The notes under the pieces: model-generated | The model's database searches: none | What the model was told of the DNA's origin: nothing | What the model saw: the letters and a program-made list of their open reading frames with translations, nothing else | Assembly (NCBI RefSeq): GCF_000526215.1 | Contig: NZ_JAFQ01000004.1 | Location: forward strand, 372,001-436,000 | Direction: 5' to 3' | DNA from: Nocardia sp. BMG51109 | GTDB taxonomy: Bacteria > Actinomycetota > Actinomycetes > Mycobacteriales > Mycobacteriaceae | Length of the DNA stretch: 64,000 nt | In this document: positions 39,157-47,446 of the stretch, in pieces | How positions within the stretch are numbered: position 1 is the first letter of the stretch | Layout: every line of letters starts with the position of its first letter | Position numbers and translations under genes: made by a program

Positions 39157-40077
39157 ATGTCTGCGGGCGGTGGTAGGAAGGCGATCCTCGCGGCGCTCAG
39201 CGCCAATCTCGGCATCGCGATCGCGAAGTTCGTCGGGGCGGCGATCACCGGCTCGGCCTCGATGCTGGCGGAGGGCGTGCACTCGGTGGCCGACACCGGC
39301 AACCAGGGGCTGCTGCTGCTCGGGCAGAAGCGGGCCGAGCAGGAGGCCGACGCGCTGCACCCGTTCGGGTACGGGCGCAATCGGTACTTCTATTCGTTCG
39401 TCGTGGCGCTGGTGCTGTTCAGCCTCGGCTCGATGTACGCGCTCTACGAGGGCATCCACAAGGTGCAGCATCCGGAGGAGCTGAGCTCGCCGATCGTGGC
39501 GGTCGTCATTCTGGTTCTCGCGGTGGCGCTGGAGACCTACAGCTTCATCACCGCGATGCGGGAGTCCGCGCCGCTGCGGGCCGGGGCGAGCTGGTGGCGG
39601 TTCATCCGCAACTCGCGCAACCCCGAACTGCCGGTGGTGCTGCTGGAGGACACCGGCGCGCTGATCGGCCTGATTCTCGCGCTGCTGGCGGTCGTGCTGA
39701 CGATGGTGACGGGCGATCCGGTCTGGGACGGCATCGGCACCCTCAGCATCGGCATTCTGCTGGGCGCCATCGCCATCGTGTTGATCGTGGAGATGAAGAG
39801 CCTGCTCATCGGCGAGGGCGCCACCCCCGATCAGGATCGCAAGATCCGCGAAAAACTCGTCGACGGGGAGCGCATCGACCGCGTCATCCATCTGCGCACC
39901 GAGTACCTGGGCCCGGACGAGATGCTGGTCGCCGCCAAGGTCTCGATCGTGCCGGGGTTGGAGATCGCCGATATCGCGCAGGCGATCGACGATGCCGAGA
40001 CGCGGGTGCGCGAGGTCGTCCCGGTCGCCCGCGTCATGTACATCGAGCCCGACCTGTACCGGACCCAGCCGGTCTGA
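39157..40077 (+). CDS. cation diffusion facilitator transporter
   Basis: The product is 306 residues with about six membrane helices and a C-terminal cytosolic domain. AEGVHSVADTGNQ in helix 2 gives the His/Asp metal site; the helix 5 site reads LEDTGALIG and lacks the usual HxxxD, which is seen in one CDF subgroup. These proteins export Zn, Mn, Fe or Co in exchange for protons. The metal here is not predictable. It is alone, after a 160-bp gap, and not obviously regulated by a neighbour. Confidence 0.9.
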   Translation: MSAGGGRKAILAALSANLGIAIAKFVGAAITGSASMLAEGVHSVADTGNQGLLLLGQKRAEQEADALHPFGYGRNRYFYSFVVALVLFSLGSMYALYEGIHKVQHPEELSSPIVAVVILVLAVALETYSFITAMRESAPLRAGASWWRFIRNSRNPELPVVLLEDTGALIGLILALLAVVLTMVTGDPVWDGIGTLSIGILLGAIAIVLIVEMKSLLIGEGATPDQDRKIREKLVDGERIDRVIHLRTEYLGPDEMLVAAKVSIVPGLEIADIAQAIDDAETRVREVVPVARVMYIEPDLYRTQPV

Positions 40078-40123
40078 CGCCCCATCGAGTCGAGTCGACG
40101 ACGAAATCGCGGCCCAGAGCAAG

Positions 40124-40215
40124 CTATACCTTGTCGGCGGTCAGCAGGCGGAGTCGCTCGCAGTATGCCTGCGCGGTGATCAGGCGGTCGAACGGGTCGT
40201 GACGGGCCGCTCGGG
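40124..40215 (-). pseudogene. remnant of a PIN-domain (VapC-like) toxin gene
   Basis: On the minus strand an open stretch of about 30 codons reads RAARHDPFDRLITAQAYC then ERLRLLTADKV and stops at TAG (40124-40126). HDPFDRLITAQA and LLTAD are the conserved C-terminal motifs of VapC-type PIN ribonucleases. The N-terminal three quarters are missing, and the end stops before the usual last strand and helix. No antitoxin gene is present. It is therefore a decayed toxin fragment next to the FAD-oxidoreductase gene. Confidence 0.7.
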
Positions 40216-40262
40216 AAATTCGCGCAGGCCCTCGACAGGGTGGCCGGTGACCTCGAGGACGC

Positions 40263-41726
40263 TCATGTCAGCGACGGCGTGCGCAGCAGGGTCAGAGGGT
40301 CGGTGTGGATGCCGAAGCGGTCGCGCAGGACGTGGCGGACGGCGTGCAGGCCGCACATGCCGTGCACGCCCGGGCCGGGCGGGGTGGCCGAGGAGCAGTG
40401 GTAGACGCCCGGGAGGGGGGTGGAGTACGGGTTCCAGCGCGGCGTGGGGCGGAAGACGGTCTGCCGCAAGGTCATCGCACCGGCCGCGATATCGCCGCCG
40501 ACGTAGTTGGCGTTGTAGGCCGGCATGGCCGCTGCGGTGCGCACGTGCCGGGCCAGGATCAGATCGCGGAAACCCGGTGCGAAGCGCTCGATCTGGTCGA
40601 CGACGGCCTCGCTGACGTCGCGGGTGGAGCCGTTGGGCACGTGCGCGTAGGCGTAGAGCGTGTGCCCGCCGTCCGGGGCGCGCGAGGAGTCCACCACGCC
40701 CGGCTGGATCACCAGCACGAACGGGCGCTCGGCGTATGTGCCCACGGCGACAGCCTTTTCGGCGGCTACCGACTCGGCACGGGTGCCGATCAGATGCAGC
40801 GTGCCCGCCCGGTCGCATCCCGCGGCCTGCCACGGCACCGGGCCCGACAGCGCGAAATCGACCTTGCAGGCGGCGCCGCCGTAGCGGAATCGCGCCAGCC
40901 GCTTCGCGTATCCGGCCGGTAGCCGATCGCCGGCCAGACCGAGCAGCTCGGTGGGGGCGGTATCGAGGAGAACCGCTCGCGCACCGTCGAATTCGGCCAG
41001 CGACTCGACGCGATGCCCGGTGACGATCCGCCCGCCGTGCCGCTCGACCTCGGCCGCCAGCACGTCCACGATGGTCTGGCTGCCGCCGCGCGGGATGACC
41101 CAGCCTCCGGCGTGGGCCAGGGTGCCGAGCATCAGCGCGACGCCCGCGGCCGAGGGAGCCCGCGGCGGGATGATGGCGTGCGCGCTCACCCCGGTCAGCA
41201 GCGCCGCCGCGGCGTCCTCACGAAAACGCATGCCCCACAGCGGCGAAGACTGCTCGAGCAGCCGCCGGCCGAACCGCACGACCGTCACCGGATCGGGCGG
41301 CGGGTGCCGCAGATCCGACGTCGCGAGATCGACGACGCGCTCCCAGTGCCGCGCCAGCGGACCGAACAACCCGCGCCACGCCGCGCCGTCACGGCCCAGC
41401 TCCGCCACCGTCCGATCCAGGTCCCGCCACGCCACGCCCGCCGTACCGCCGTCCAGCGGATGCGCGTAGGACGCCTCGGGCGTCAGCAGCTCCACGCCGT
41501 GTGCGGCCAGGTCGAAGGCCCGGAAGTACGGCGACGCCAACGCCAGCGGATGCGCGCCCGCGCACACGTCGTGCCGGTAGCCCGGCAGCGTCAGCTCGGC
41601 GGTCCGGCAGCCGCCGCCGATCGTCTCGCCCGCCTCGTGTACCTCGACCTCGAGCCCCGCCCGGGCCAGAACCACGGCCGCGGCAAGCCCGTTGGGCCCC
41701 GCCCCGACCACTACCGCATCCGCCAT
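40263..41726 (-). CDS. phytoene-desaturase-like FAD-dependent oxidoreductase
   Basis: The product is 487 residues from the ATG at 41726 (an upstream frame extension is not supported). The N-terminus has the dinucleotide-binding motif VVVGAGPNGLAAAVVLARAG and EAGETIGGGCRT of amino-oxidase/CrtI-type flavoproteins. The C-terminal FAD motif is seen at GVYHCSSATPPGPGVHGMCG. Members include carotenoid desaturases and PYROXD2-like enzymes. No carotenoid genes are nearby, so the substrate is unknown. It is followed upstream on the same strand by a TetR gene 73 bp away, a possible regulator. Confidence 0.88.
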   Translation of the reverse strand: MADAVVVGAGPNGLAAAVVLARAGLEVEVHEAGETIGGGCRTAELTLPGYRHDVCAGAHPLALASPYFRAFDLAAHGVELLTPEASYAHPLDGGTAGVAWRDLDRTVAELGRDGAAWRGLFGPLARHWERVVDLATSDLRHPPPDPVTVVRFGRRLLEQSSPLWGMRFREDAAAALLTGVSAHAIIPPRAPSAAGVALMLGTLAHAGGWVIPRGGSQTIVDVLAAEVERHGGRIVTGHRVESLAEFDGARAVLLDTAPTELLGLAGDRLPAGYAKRLARFRYGGAACKVDFALSGPVPWQAAGCDRAGTLHLIGTRAESVAAEKAVAVGTYAERPFVLVIQPGVVDSSRAPDGGHTLYAYAHVPNGSTRDVSEAVVDQIERFAPGFRDLILARHVRTAAAMPAYNANYVGGDIAAGAMTLRQTVFRPTPRWNPYSTPLPGVYHCSSATPPGPGVHGMCGLHAVRHVLRDRFGIHTDPLTLLRTPSLT

Positions 41727-41798
41727 GATCACCACTGTAGGTGGAGGACACGGCATGCCGAGACGATCACGGAGCCGGCATCGACACCCCGCGGTTGC

Positions 41799-42371
41799 TC
41801 AGCCGCGAATCCAGTGCCGCACGAGAATGGCCAGGCGCTGGTCGCGGAATTCGGGCCGCAGGCGCCCGTCCTGGTCGAGGGTCACCAGGCCGTGCATGGC
41901 GGCCCAGGCGACCTCGGTGAAGGTCTCCACATCGTCGTCGGCGGCGAAGGGGCCGAAGACGGCGGCCAGCTCGCCGAAGGCGTCACGCAGGGCCTGGGGT
42001 GCGTCCGCACCGAACTTCAGGTCCACCTTCTGTACGAACATGGCGTCGTAGAGCGCGGGGCTGCGGCGCGCGAAGTCCAGGTAGCCCCGCGCCACCTCGG
42101 TCAGCGCCTGCTCCGGTGACGACGCGGCCTCGCGCAACCGCCGGGCCTCGACCGCCAGCTCGGCGCAGCCCTGTTCGGCCACGGCGGCCACGATCGCGTC
42201 CTTGCCGGCGAAGTGGCTGTAGAGCACCGGCTGGCTGTATTCGATCGCCTCGGCCAGCCGCCGCACGGTCACCGCGTCCCAGCCCTGCGTCTCGGCGATC
42301 TCGCGGGCGGTGTCGACGATCAGCCGATGCCGCTCGGCGCGCTGCCGTTCCTTTCGCGTCTGCGTGCCCAT
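41799..42371 (-). CDS. TetR/AcrR-family regulator
   Basis: The product is 190 residues. The N-terminal helix-turn-helix is clear: TAREIAETQGWDAVTVRRLAEAIEYSQPVLYSHFAGKDAI. The C-terminal ligand domain resembles the TetR_C_33/WHG type (ALYDAMFV, TEVAWAAMHGLVTL). It probably represses itself and the FAD-oxidoreductase gene downstream. An imperfect palindrome at 42384-42410, just before its ATG, is the likely operator. Confidence 0.9.
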   Translation of the reverse strand: MGTQTRKERQRAERHRLIVDTAREIAETQGWDAVTVRRLAEAIEYSQPVLYSHFAGKDAIVAAVAEQGCAELAVEARRLREAASSPEQALTEVARGYLDFARRSPALYDAMFVQKVDLKFGADAPQALRDAFGELAAVFGPFAADDDVETFTEVAWAAMHGLVTLDQDGRLRPEFRDQRLAILVRHWIRG

Positions 42372-42438
42372 CGCCGAATCCTAGCACTGCTAGACAAGAT
42401 AGCTCGGTGCGGGCTACCGTCGACATGCCGACCGTGCC

Positions 42439-42490
42439 GCATTATCACTGCTCCCCAGAAGGCTGCATTATCACCGCTCCGCAGAAGCCG
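42439..42490. repeat. two 26-bp direct repeats
   Basis: Units 42439-42464 and 42465-42490 both start GCATTATCACYGCTCC and continue CAGAAG; they differ at about four positions. They are head to tail in the TetR/manC gap. Their role is unknown. Confidence 0.75.
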
Positions 42491-42612
42491 CCTTCGGTAT
42501 CCACGGCCTCACGGCGGCACCGATCGCCACGGCCGGCCTGCTGCGCCGAGAACGGCAGCCGGAAACACCACCGACCGGTCATGCCGCCGCGCCCACATGA
42601 CCCCGTACCGCC

Positions 42613-42647
42613 ACGTGGCCGGTCGTCGCGGACTCGACCGGCCACGT
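42613..42647 (-). terminator. terminator after manC
   Basis: ACGTGGCCGGTCG (42613-42625) pairs exactly with CGACCGGCCACGT (42635-42647) around nine bases, 47 bases beyond the manC stop. Confidence 0.8.
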
Positions 42648-42693
42648 TCGGCGATGGCCCCGCGCCCGGCACACGAGCGGCGGGCCGGGCCGG

Positions 42694-43842
42694 TTACACG
42701 TCTGTGGAGAAGCGGATACCGCCGTCGGGGATGTCGACGCCGGGCCAGATGCGCGCCCCGCGTAGTAGTTCGCAGCGGGCGCCGACGATCGCGCCGTCGC
42801 CGATCACGGCGTCGCGGACCAGGGCGCGCGGCCCGATGCGGGCGCCGAAACCGATGATCGAACGCTCCACCGTCGCACCGGCTTCCACGCGCGCGCCGTC
42901 GAACAGGACGGCCCCGTCCAGTCGCGCGCCGGCGCCCACCTCCGCGCCGCGGCCGACGACCGTGCCGCCGATCAGCAGCGCGCCCGGCGCGATCCCGGCG
43001 CCGGCGTGCACCAGCGCCTCCCCGCGCTGACCCGGCAGCGCGGGTGAGGGTGCGATACCGCGCACCAGGTCCGCGGAACCGCGCACGAAATCCTCGGGGG
43101 TGCCCATATCCCGCCAGTACGAATTGTCGACGTGGCCCTGGATATGCGCGCCCTCGGCCAGCAGCGACGGGAACACCTCGCGCTCCACCGAGACGGGGCG
43201 ACCGGCCGGGATCTTCTCGATGTACTCGCGCCGGAACACATAGCAACCGGCATTGATCTGATCGGTCGGCGGATCCTGGGTCTTCTCCAGGAACGCCGTC
43301 ACGCGACCGGACTCGTCGGTGGGCACGCAGCCGAATGCGCGCGGATCGCTCACCCGCACCAGATGCAGCGTGACGTCGGCGCTGGTGGCGGCGTGGGTGT
43401 CGAGCACCGCGCCCAGATCGGCGCCACCGAGCACGTCGCCGTTGAACACCAGCACGGTATCGGCGCGCAGGCGCGGCAGCACGTTGCGGATCGCGCCGCC
43501 GGTGCCCAGCGGGTCGGTCTCGGTGACGTATTCGATCTCCAGGCCGAGATCGGCGCCGTCACCGAAGTGCTCCTCGAACACCTCCGCCTTGAACGAGGTG
43601 CCGAGCACGACGTGGGTGATGCCGGCCGCGGCGATGCGGGCGAACAGATGTCGCAGGAACGGCAGGCCGGCCACCGGCAGCATCGGCTTGGGCGCGGACA
43701 GCGTCAGCGGACGCAGCCGGGTGCCCTGGCCGCCGACCAGAATCACGGCATCGGTCCGGGCGCCCGGCCCGGAGGCGGCGGCCTGCGTCGCCACGGCGGG
43801 CTCGCCAACGCCGCCGGAAGACACAGCAGCGGTGTCCGGCAT
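42694..43842 (-). CDS. manC: mannose-1-phosphate guanylyltransferase (GDP-mannose pyrophosphorylase)
   Basis: The product is 382 residues from the ATG at 43842, which follows GGGGAGAG. The nucleotidyltransferase domain starts at about residue 31 with AVILVGGQGTRLRPLT and has the PKPMLPVAG and FNGDVL motifs. From about 270 a left-handed beta-helix of hexapeptide repeats follows (GGTVVGRGAEVGAGARL). It makes GDP-mannose from GTP and mannose-1-phosphate, as Rv3264c does. The first about 28 residues (VGEPAVATQAAASGPG) are extra and derive from a copy of the repeat element found in the phosphomannomutase gene. It is downstream of wbbL and rmlD on the same strand. Confidence 0.93.
   Translation of the reverse strand: MPDTAAVSSGGVGEPAVATQAAASGPGARTDAVILVGGQGTRLRPLTLSAPKPMLPVAGLPFLRHLFARIAAAGITHVVLGTSFKAEVFEEHFGDGADLGLEIEYVTETDPLGTGGAIRNVLPRLRADTVLVFNGDVLGGADLGAVLDTHAATSADVTLHLVRVSDPRAFGCVPTDESGRVTAFLEKTQDPPTDQINAGCYVFRREYIEKIPAGRPVSVEREVFPSLLAEGAHIQGHVDNSYWRDMGTPEDFVRGSADLVRGIAPSPALPGQRGEALVHAGAGIAPGALLIGGTVVGRGAEVGAGARLDGAVLFDGARVEAGATVERSIIGFGARIGPRALVRDAVIGDGAIVGARCELLRGARIWPGVDIPDGGIRFSTDV
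43758..43828. repeat. repeat element copy in the 5' coding end of manC
   Basis: On the plus strand this stretch aligns with the 72-bp unit of 35851-36066: GGCCCGGAGGCGGC, then CTGCGT, CCACGG, ACGCCG and a closing ACACAGC. In manC it is translated from the opposite strand, giving the EPAVATQAAASGPG segment. Confidence 0.75.
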
Positions 43843-43903
43843 CCACTCTCCCCTTGTTCGGATTGGTCCACGCGACACGTGGAGCGCTGATCGTCGCCTC
43901 GTC

Positions 43904-44791
43904 CTACGCCGCGCGGTCGCGCTCACGCAGCGCAGATCGAACCGCAAGCCGACAGCGGATGGCAAGTCCGGCGCGCAACGCCAACCGCAACGGCGCCTGC
44001 CACCAGTGCGGATGCCGATCGGCCTGAAAACGGTACGCGGAGGCATGATGGGCGGGCAGCATGGCCTCCGGATTCCGCCCGGCCGCATGCCCCTTCGCGT
44101 GGGTGACCTCGGCCGACGGCACATACACATTGTGCCAGCCGGCCCGGCCCATCCGGTCGCCGAAGTCGACATCCTCCATGTACATGAAATACCGGGAGTC
44201 GAAGCCGTCGATGGTGTCGAAGGCGGCGCGGCGCACCAGCAGGCAGGAACCCGACAGCCAGCCGACGGTGCGCTCGGAGATCTCCTCGTTCTCCTGGCGG
44301 TACCGCCGGGTCCACGGGTTGCCGGGCCAGACGGTACCGAGCACGGCATGCCCGGCGCCGTCGAGCAGTCCGGGCACCGAGCGCGCCGACGGATAGAGGC
44401 TGCCGTCGGGCTCGCGCACGACCGGGCCCAGCGCTCCCGCCCGCGGCCAGCGCCGGGCGGCGGCCAGCAGTTCGTCGATGGAGTCGGTGCTCCAGCGGAT
44501 GTCCGGGTTGGCGATGACGACGAATTCGATCTCCGGATCGATCTCGGCCACGGCTCGGTTGACGGCGCCGCCGTAACCGATGTTGCCGCCGGTGTGCAGC
44601 AGGCGCACATGCTCGTTCGCCTCGGCGGCCAGTTCCGGAGCCCCGTCGGTCGAGCCGTTGTCGGCCAGGATGACCTGCGGCTTCTCGCTGGTGGCGGTGG
44701 CCAGCGTGCTGACGAAGTGCTCGAGGTGCTCGCCGGGCGAATAGGTCACCGTGACGACGGCCAGGCTCGGCCGTGAATCCGAATCACTCAC
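43904..44791 (-). CDS. wbbL: rhamnosyltransferase WbbL (arabinogalactan linker)
   Basis: The product is 295 residues from the GTG at 44791. It is a family 2 glycosyltransferase: VVTVTYSPGEHLEHF, ADNGSTDG as the first Asp motif, VIANPDIRW as the DXD-like site and GFDSRYFMYMEDVDFGDR as the catalytic Asp region. The homologue Rv3265c adds rhamnose from dTDP-rhamnose to decaprenyl-PP-GlcNAc, making the linker that joins arabinogalactan to peptidoglycan, and is essential in mycobacteria. It lies 11 bases after rmlD and 61 before manC, the mycobacterial order. Confidence 0.93.
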   Translation of the reverse strand: MSDSDSRPSLAVVTVTYSPGEHLEHFVSTLATATSEKPQVILADNGSTDGAPELAAEANEHVRLLHTGGNIGYGGAVNRAVAEIDPEIEFVVIANPDIRWSTDSIDELLAAARRWPRAGALGPVVREPDGSLYPSARSVPGLLDGAGHAVLGTVWPGNPWTRRYRQENEEISERTVGWLSGSCLLVRRAAFDTIDGFDSRYFMYMEDVDFGDRMGRAGWHNVYVPSAEVTHAKGHAAGRNPEAMLPAHHASAYRFQADRHPHWWQAPLRLALRAGLAIRCRLAVRSALRERDRAA

Positions 44792-44802
44792 GACGGAGCA
44801 GC

Positions 44803-45750
44803 CTAGTCGGCGGTCCGAGGCAGTGGGTTCCCCAGCGACTGCCGCCGCAGTGCCTCCTCCAGCGCCGCCCGCCAATCCCGCAGCGGGGTGAGGCCGGCGT
44901 CGGCCCACGTCCGGTTCGACAGCACCGAATACGCCGGGCGCCGTACGGGACTCGGGTATTCGTCGCTGGTGCACGGACGCACCCGGGCCGGATCGGCGCC
45001 CACTCCGGCGAATACCGCGCGGGCGACCTCGAACCAGCTCGCGCGGCCGCCGTTGGTGGCGTGCAGGATCGGCGGGAGCGCGGCGCCGGCCGCCGACCGG
45101 GAGACCAGCTCCAGCAGTCCGGCGGCCAGGTCGGGGGCGAAGGTCGGCGAGCCGATCTGGTCGTCGACCACGGTCACCGTGTCGCGGGTGCGTTCCAGGC
45201 GCCGCATGGTGGCGACGAAATCGCCGTGGTCGCCGGTGTACACCCAGGCGGTGCGCACGATGTGCGCCGCCGGCGCCAGCCGCCGCACGGCCCGCTCACC
45301 GGCCAGCTTGGATCGCCCGTACACGCTGGTCGGCCCGGTCGGATCGGCCGGTTCGTAGGGCCGATCCGCGGTGCCGTCGAAGACGTAGTCGGTGGAGACG
45401 TGCACCAGCCCGGCGCCCACCGCGGCGCACGCCTCGGCCAGCACGGCGGGTCCGGTCTCGTTGCCCGCGAACGCCGTTGCGGGATCGGATTCGGCGGCGT
45501 CGACGGCCGTGTACGCGGCGCAGTTGAGTACGACGTCGCCGGGGCGCAGCGCGGCGCGCACGGCGGCGGGGTCGGTGATGTCCAGATCCCGGCGGCCGAG
45601 ACCGATCGCGCCGGGCGCCGAGTCGAGGACGGCGCGGCCCAGTTGCCCCTGGGCACCGGTAACGAGCAGACGAGCGGGTAGTCCTCCGAAGGGCGGCGAT
45701 TCGGCGGGCGGCGATTCGGCGGGCGACGGTCCGGCGGGCACAGCACTCAC
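44803..45750 (-). CDS. rmlD: dTDP-4-dehydrorhamnose reductase
   Basis: The product is 315 residues from the GTG at 45750 (a second GTG at 45741 is possible). The N-terminal segment with SPAESPPAESPP repeats is extra. The SDR core then begins ARLLVTGAQGQLGRAV, with DLDITDP, NCAAYTAVDAAE, STDYVFDG and the catalytic YGRSKLAGE (Tyr-x3-Lys). It reduces dTDP-4-keto-rhamnose to dTDP-rhamnose, the substrate of WbbL next door. It is divergent from the LCP gene and the first gene of the rmlD-wbbL-manC operon. Confidence 0.94.
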   Translation of the reverse strand: MSAVPAGPSPAESPPAESPPFGGLPARLLVTGAQGQLGRAVLDSAPGAIGLGRRDLDITDPAAVRAALRPGDVVLNCAAYTAVDAAESDPATAFAGNETGPAVLAEACAAVGAGLVHVSTDYVFDGTADRPYEPADPTGPTSVYGRSKLAGERAVRRLAPAAHIVRTAWVYTGDHGDFVATMRRLERTRDTVTVVDDQIGSPTFAPDLAAGLLELVSRSAAGAALPPILHATNGGRASWFEVARAVFAGVGADPARVRPCTSDEYPSPVRRPAYSVLSNRTWADAGLTPLRDWRAALEEALRRQSLGNPLPRTAD

Positions 45751-45898
45751 GCGGCAAGTCTGGCACGCCACGCCATCAGCGGTTGAACCGTCGGCGCCGC
45801 CGCGTTGGCTAGCCTCGTTTCGAGGTGGACACGCGAACAGGGCCGGGGAGGTGCCGACAGGGCGGGGGCCCCGGGGCAAGCTCGAAAGGAACGCGGGA

Positions 45899-47446
45899 GT
45901 GCGGCAGAGCAGACGGGAACCGAGGCCGTCGCGGTCGCGCGGCGCCGGTTCATCGGCCCTGCGCGGCGGCGGGTGGCTGCCGGAGGGCACCGGGACACCG
46001 GGCGGCCGGTCCGGGCGGATGCTGGCCGTCGCGGCGGCCGCCATCGTCTTCATCGTGACCGGATTCGGCTGGCACAGCGTCGACGGCCTGGTCTCCGGCA
46101 TCCAGCGGATCGGCAATCTGGGGCTGGGCGGCGCCGGCGACGGCGCCACCGACATCCTGATGGTCGGCATCGACAGTCGCACCGACGCCCGCGGCAATCC
46201 GCTGAGCGACGACGAGCGCGCGATGTTGCACGCCGGCGACGAATCGGGGACCAATACCGACACGCTCGTGCTGGTCCGGGTGCCCAACGACGGCCGCTCC
46301 GCCACCGCCGTATCCATCCCCCGCGACTCCTATGTCGATATTCCCGGCAGCGGCGGGAAGGGCAAGATCAATTCGGTGTACGGCAACGCCTCCCAGGCGT
46401 CCCGGGACAAGCTGGCCGGGCAGGGCAAGACGGGGGCCGATGCGGAGCGGCAGGCCACCGAGGCCGGTCGGCAGGCGCTGATCAAGTCGGTCGCCAACCT
46501 CACCGGCATCACCGTCGACCACTACGCGGAGGTGAGCCTGCTGGGGTTCGTCCTGCTCACCGACGCCGTCGGCGGCGTGGACGTCTGCCTGAACGACGCG
46601 GTCGACGAACCGCTGTCGGGCGCCGAATTCCCGGCCGGTGAGCAGCGCCTCAGCGGGCCGGAGGCGCTGAGTTTCGTGCGCCAGCGCCACGACCTGCCGC
46701 GCGGCGACCTGGATCGGATCGTGCGGCAGCAGGTGTTCATGGCGGGGCTGGTGCAGCAGGCGCTGAGCGCGCGGATGCTCGCCGATCCGGGGAAGTTGCG
46801 GCAGCTCAGCGACGCGGTCGGGCGGACCATCGTGCTCGACGAGGACTGGGACGTGGTGCAGTTCCTGCAGCAGTTGCGGGACCTGTCCGGCGGGCGGGTG
46901 AAGTTCGAGACGATTCCGGTCCAGGATCTCAACGGCACCACCGCCGACGGCGAGTCGGTGGTGAAGGTCGACCCGTCGACGGTGCGGTCCCAGGTCGCGA
47001 GGATGGTCGACGACAAGCCGAAGGGGTCGGGCGCGGTCGACCCGTCGACGGTCACCGCGGACGTGTTCAACGCCGGCGGGACGCCGGGGATGGCCGGACA
47101 GGTGGCGCAGGCGTTGGTGGGCAAGGGTTTCCGCACCGGCACGGTGGACAACTGGATCGGGGGCCCGGTGCAGAGCAGCCGGGTGCTGGCGGGCGACACC
47201 TCCGACGAGAAGGCGAAGGCGGTGGCGCAGGCGCTGGGCGGGCTGCCGGTGCGGGCGGAGGCCGGACTGCCGGAGGGCGCGCCCCGGGTGGTGCTGGCCG
47301 GTGACTATTCTGGTCCGGGTTCGGCGGCGGGCAGCCTGTTCGACATGTCCGGCTCCGCCGGCACGGGATCCTCGGGCACGGCGACGCCGGTGCCGCCCGC
47401 GCCACCCATCACCGCAGGCCAGAACGGACCGAAATGCGTGAACTGA
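45899..47446 (+). CDS. LytR-CpsA-Psr (LCP) family wall-polymer ligase
   Basis: The product is about 515 residues from the GTG at 45899; another GTG at 45851 is possible. A basic N-terminus leads to one membrane helix (MLAVAAAAIVFIVTGFGW). The extracellular LCP domain has DILMVGIDSR, SIPRDSYVDIP, INSVYG and SFVRQRHDLPRGDLDRI, the Asp and Arg residues that bind polyprenyl-PP. A LytR C-terminal domain follows, then a Gly/Ser/Pro tail. It is the counterpart of Rv3267 (Lcp1), which transfers arabinogalactan to peptidoglycan. It is divergent from rmlD and overlaps the next gene by 13 bp. Confidence 0.93.
   Translation: MRQSRREPRPSRSRGAGSSALRGGGWLPEGTGTPGGRSGRMLAVAAAAIVFIVTGFGWHSVDGLVSGIQRIGNLGLGGAGDGATDILMVGIDSRTDARGNPLSDDERAMLHAGDESGTNTDTLVLVRVPNDGRSATAVSIPRDSYVDIPGSGGKGKINSVYGNASQASRDKLAGQGKTGADAERQATEAGRQALIKSVANLTGITVDHYAEVSLLGFVLLTDAVGGVDVCLNDAVDEPLSGAEFPAGEQRLSGPEALSFVRQRHDLPRGDLDRIVRQQVFMAGLVQQALSARMLADPGKLRQLSDAVGRTIVLDEDWDVVQFLQQLRDLSGGRVKFETIPVQDLNGTTADGESVVKVDPSTVRSQVARMVDDKPKGSGAVDPSTVTADVFNAGGTPGMAGQVAQALVGKGFRTGTVDNWIGGPVQSSRVLAGDTSDEKAKAVAQALGGLPVRAEAGLPEGAPRVVLAGDYSGPGSAAGSLFDMSGSAGTGSSGTATPVPPAPPITAGQNGPKCVN

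Larger units (their letters stand above)
42372..42693. other. gap between TetR gene and manC
   Basis: It is 322 bases long. It contains the putative TetR operator around 42384-42410 (GCAC and GTGC ends, GCTA/TAGC core), two 26-bp direct repeats (42439-42490) and the manC terminator (42613-42647). No gene is supported. Confidence 0.5.

Noticed and set aside
45783..45815. TTGAAC ... TAGCCT as the promoter of the LCP gene
   Set aside because: The spacing of 21 bases is too long for a normal sigma-A promoter, so it is not listed as a feature.
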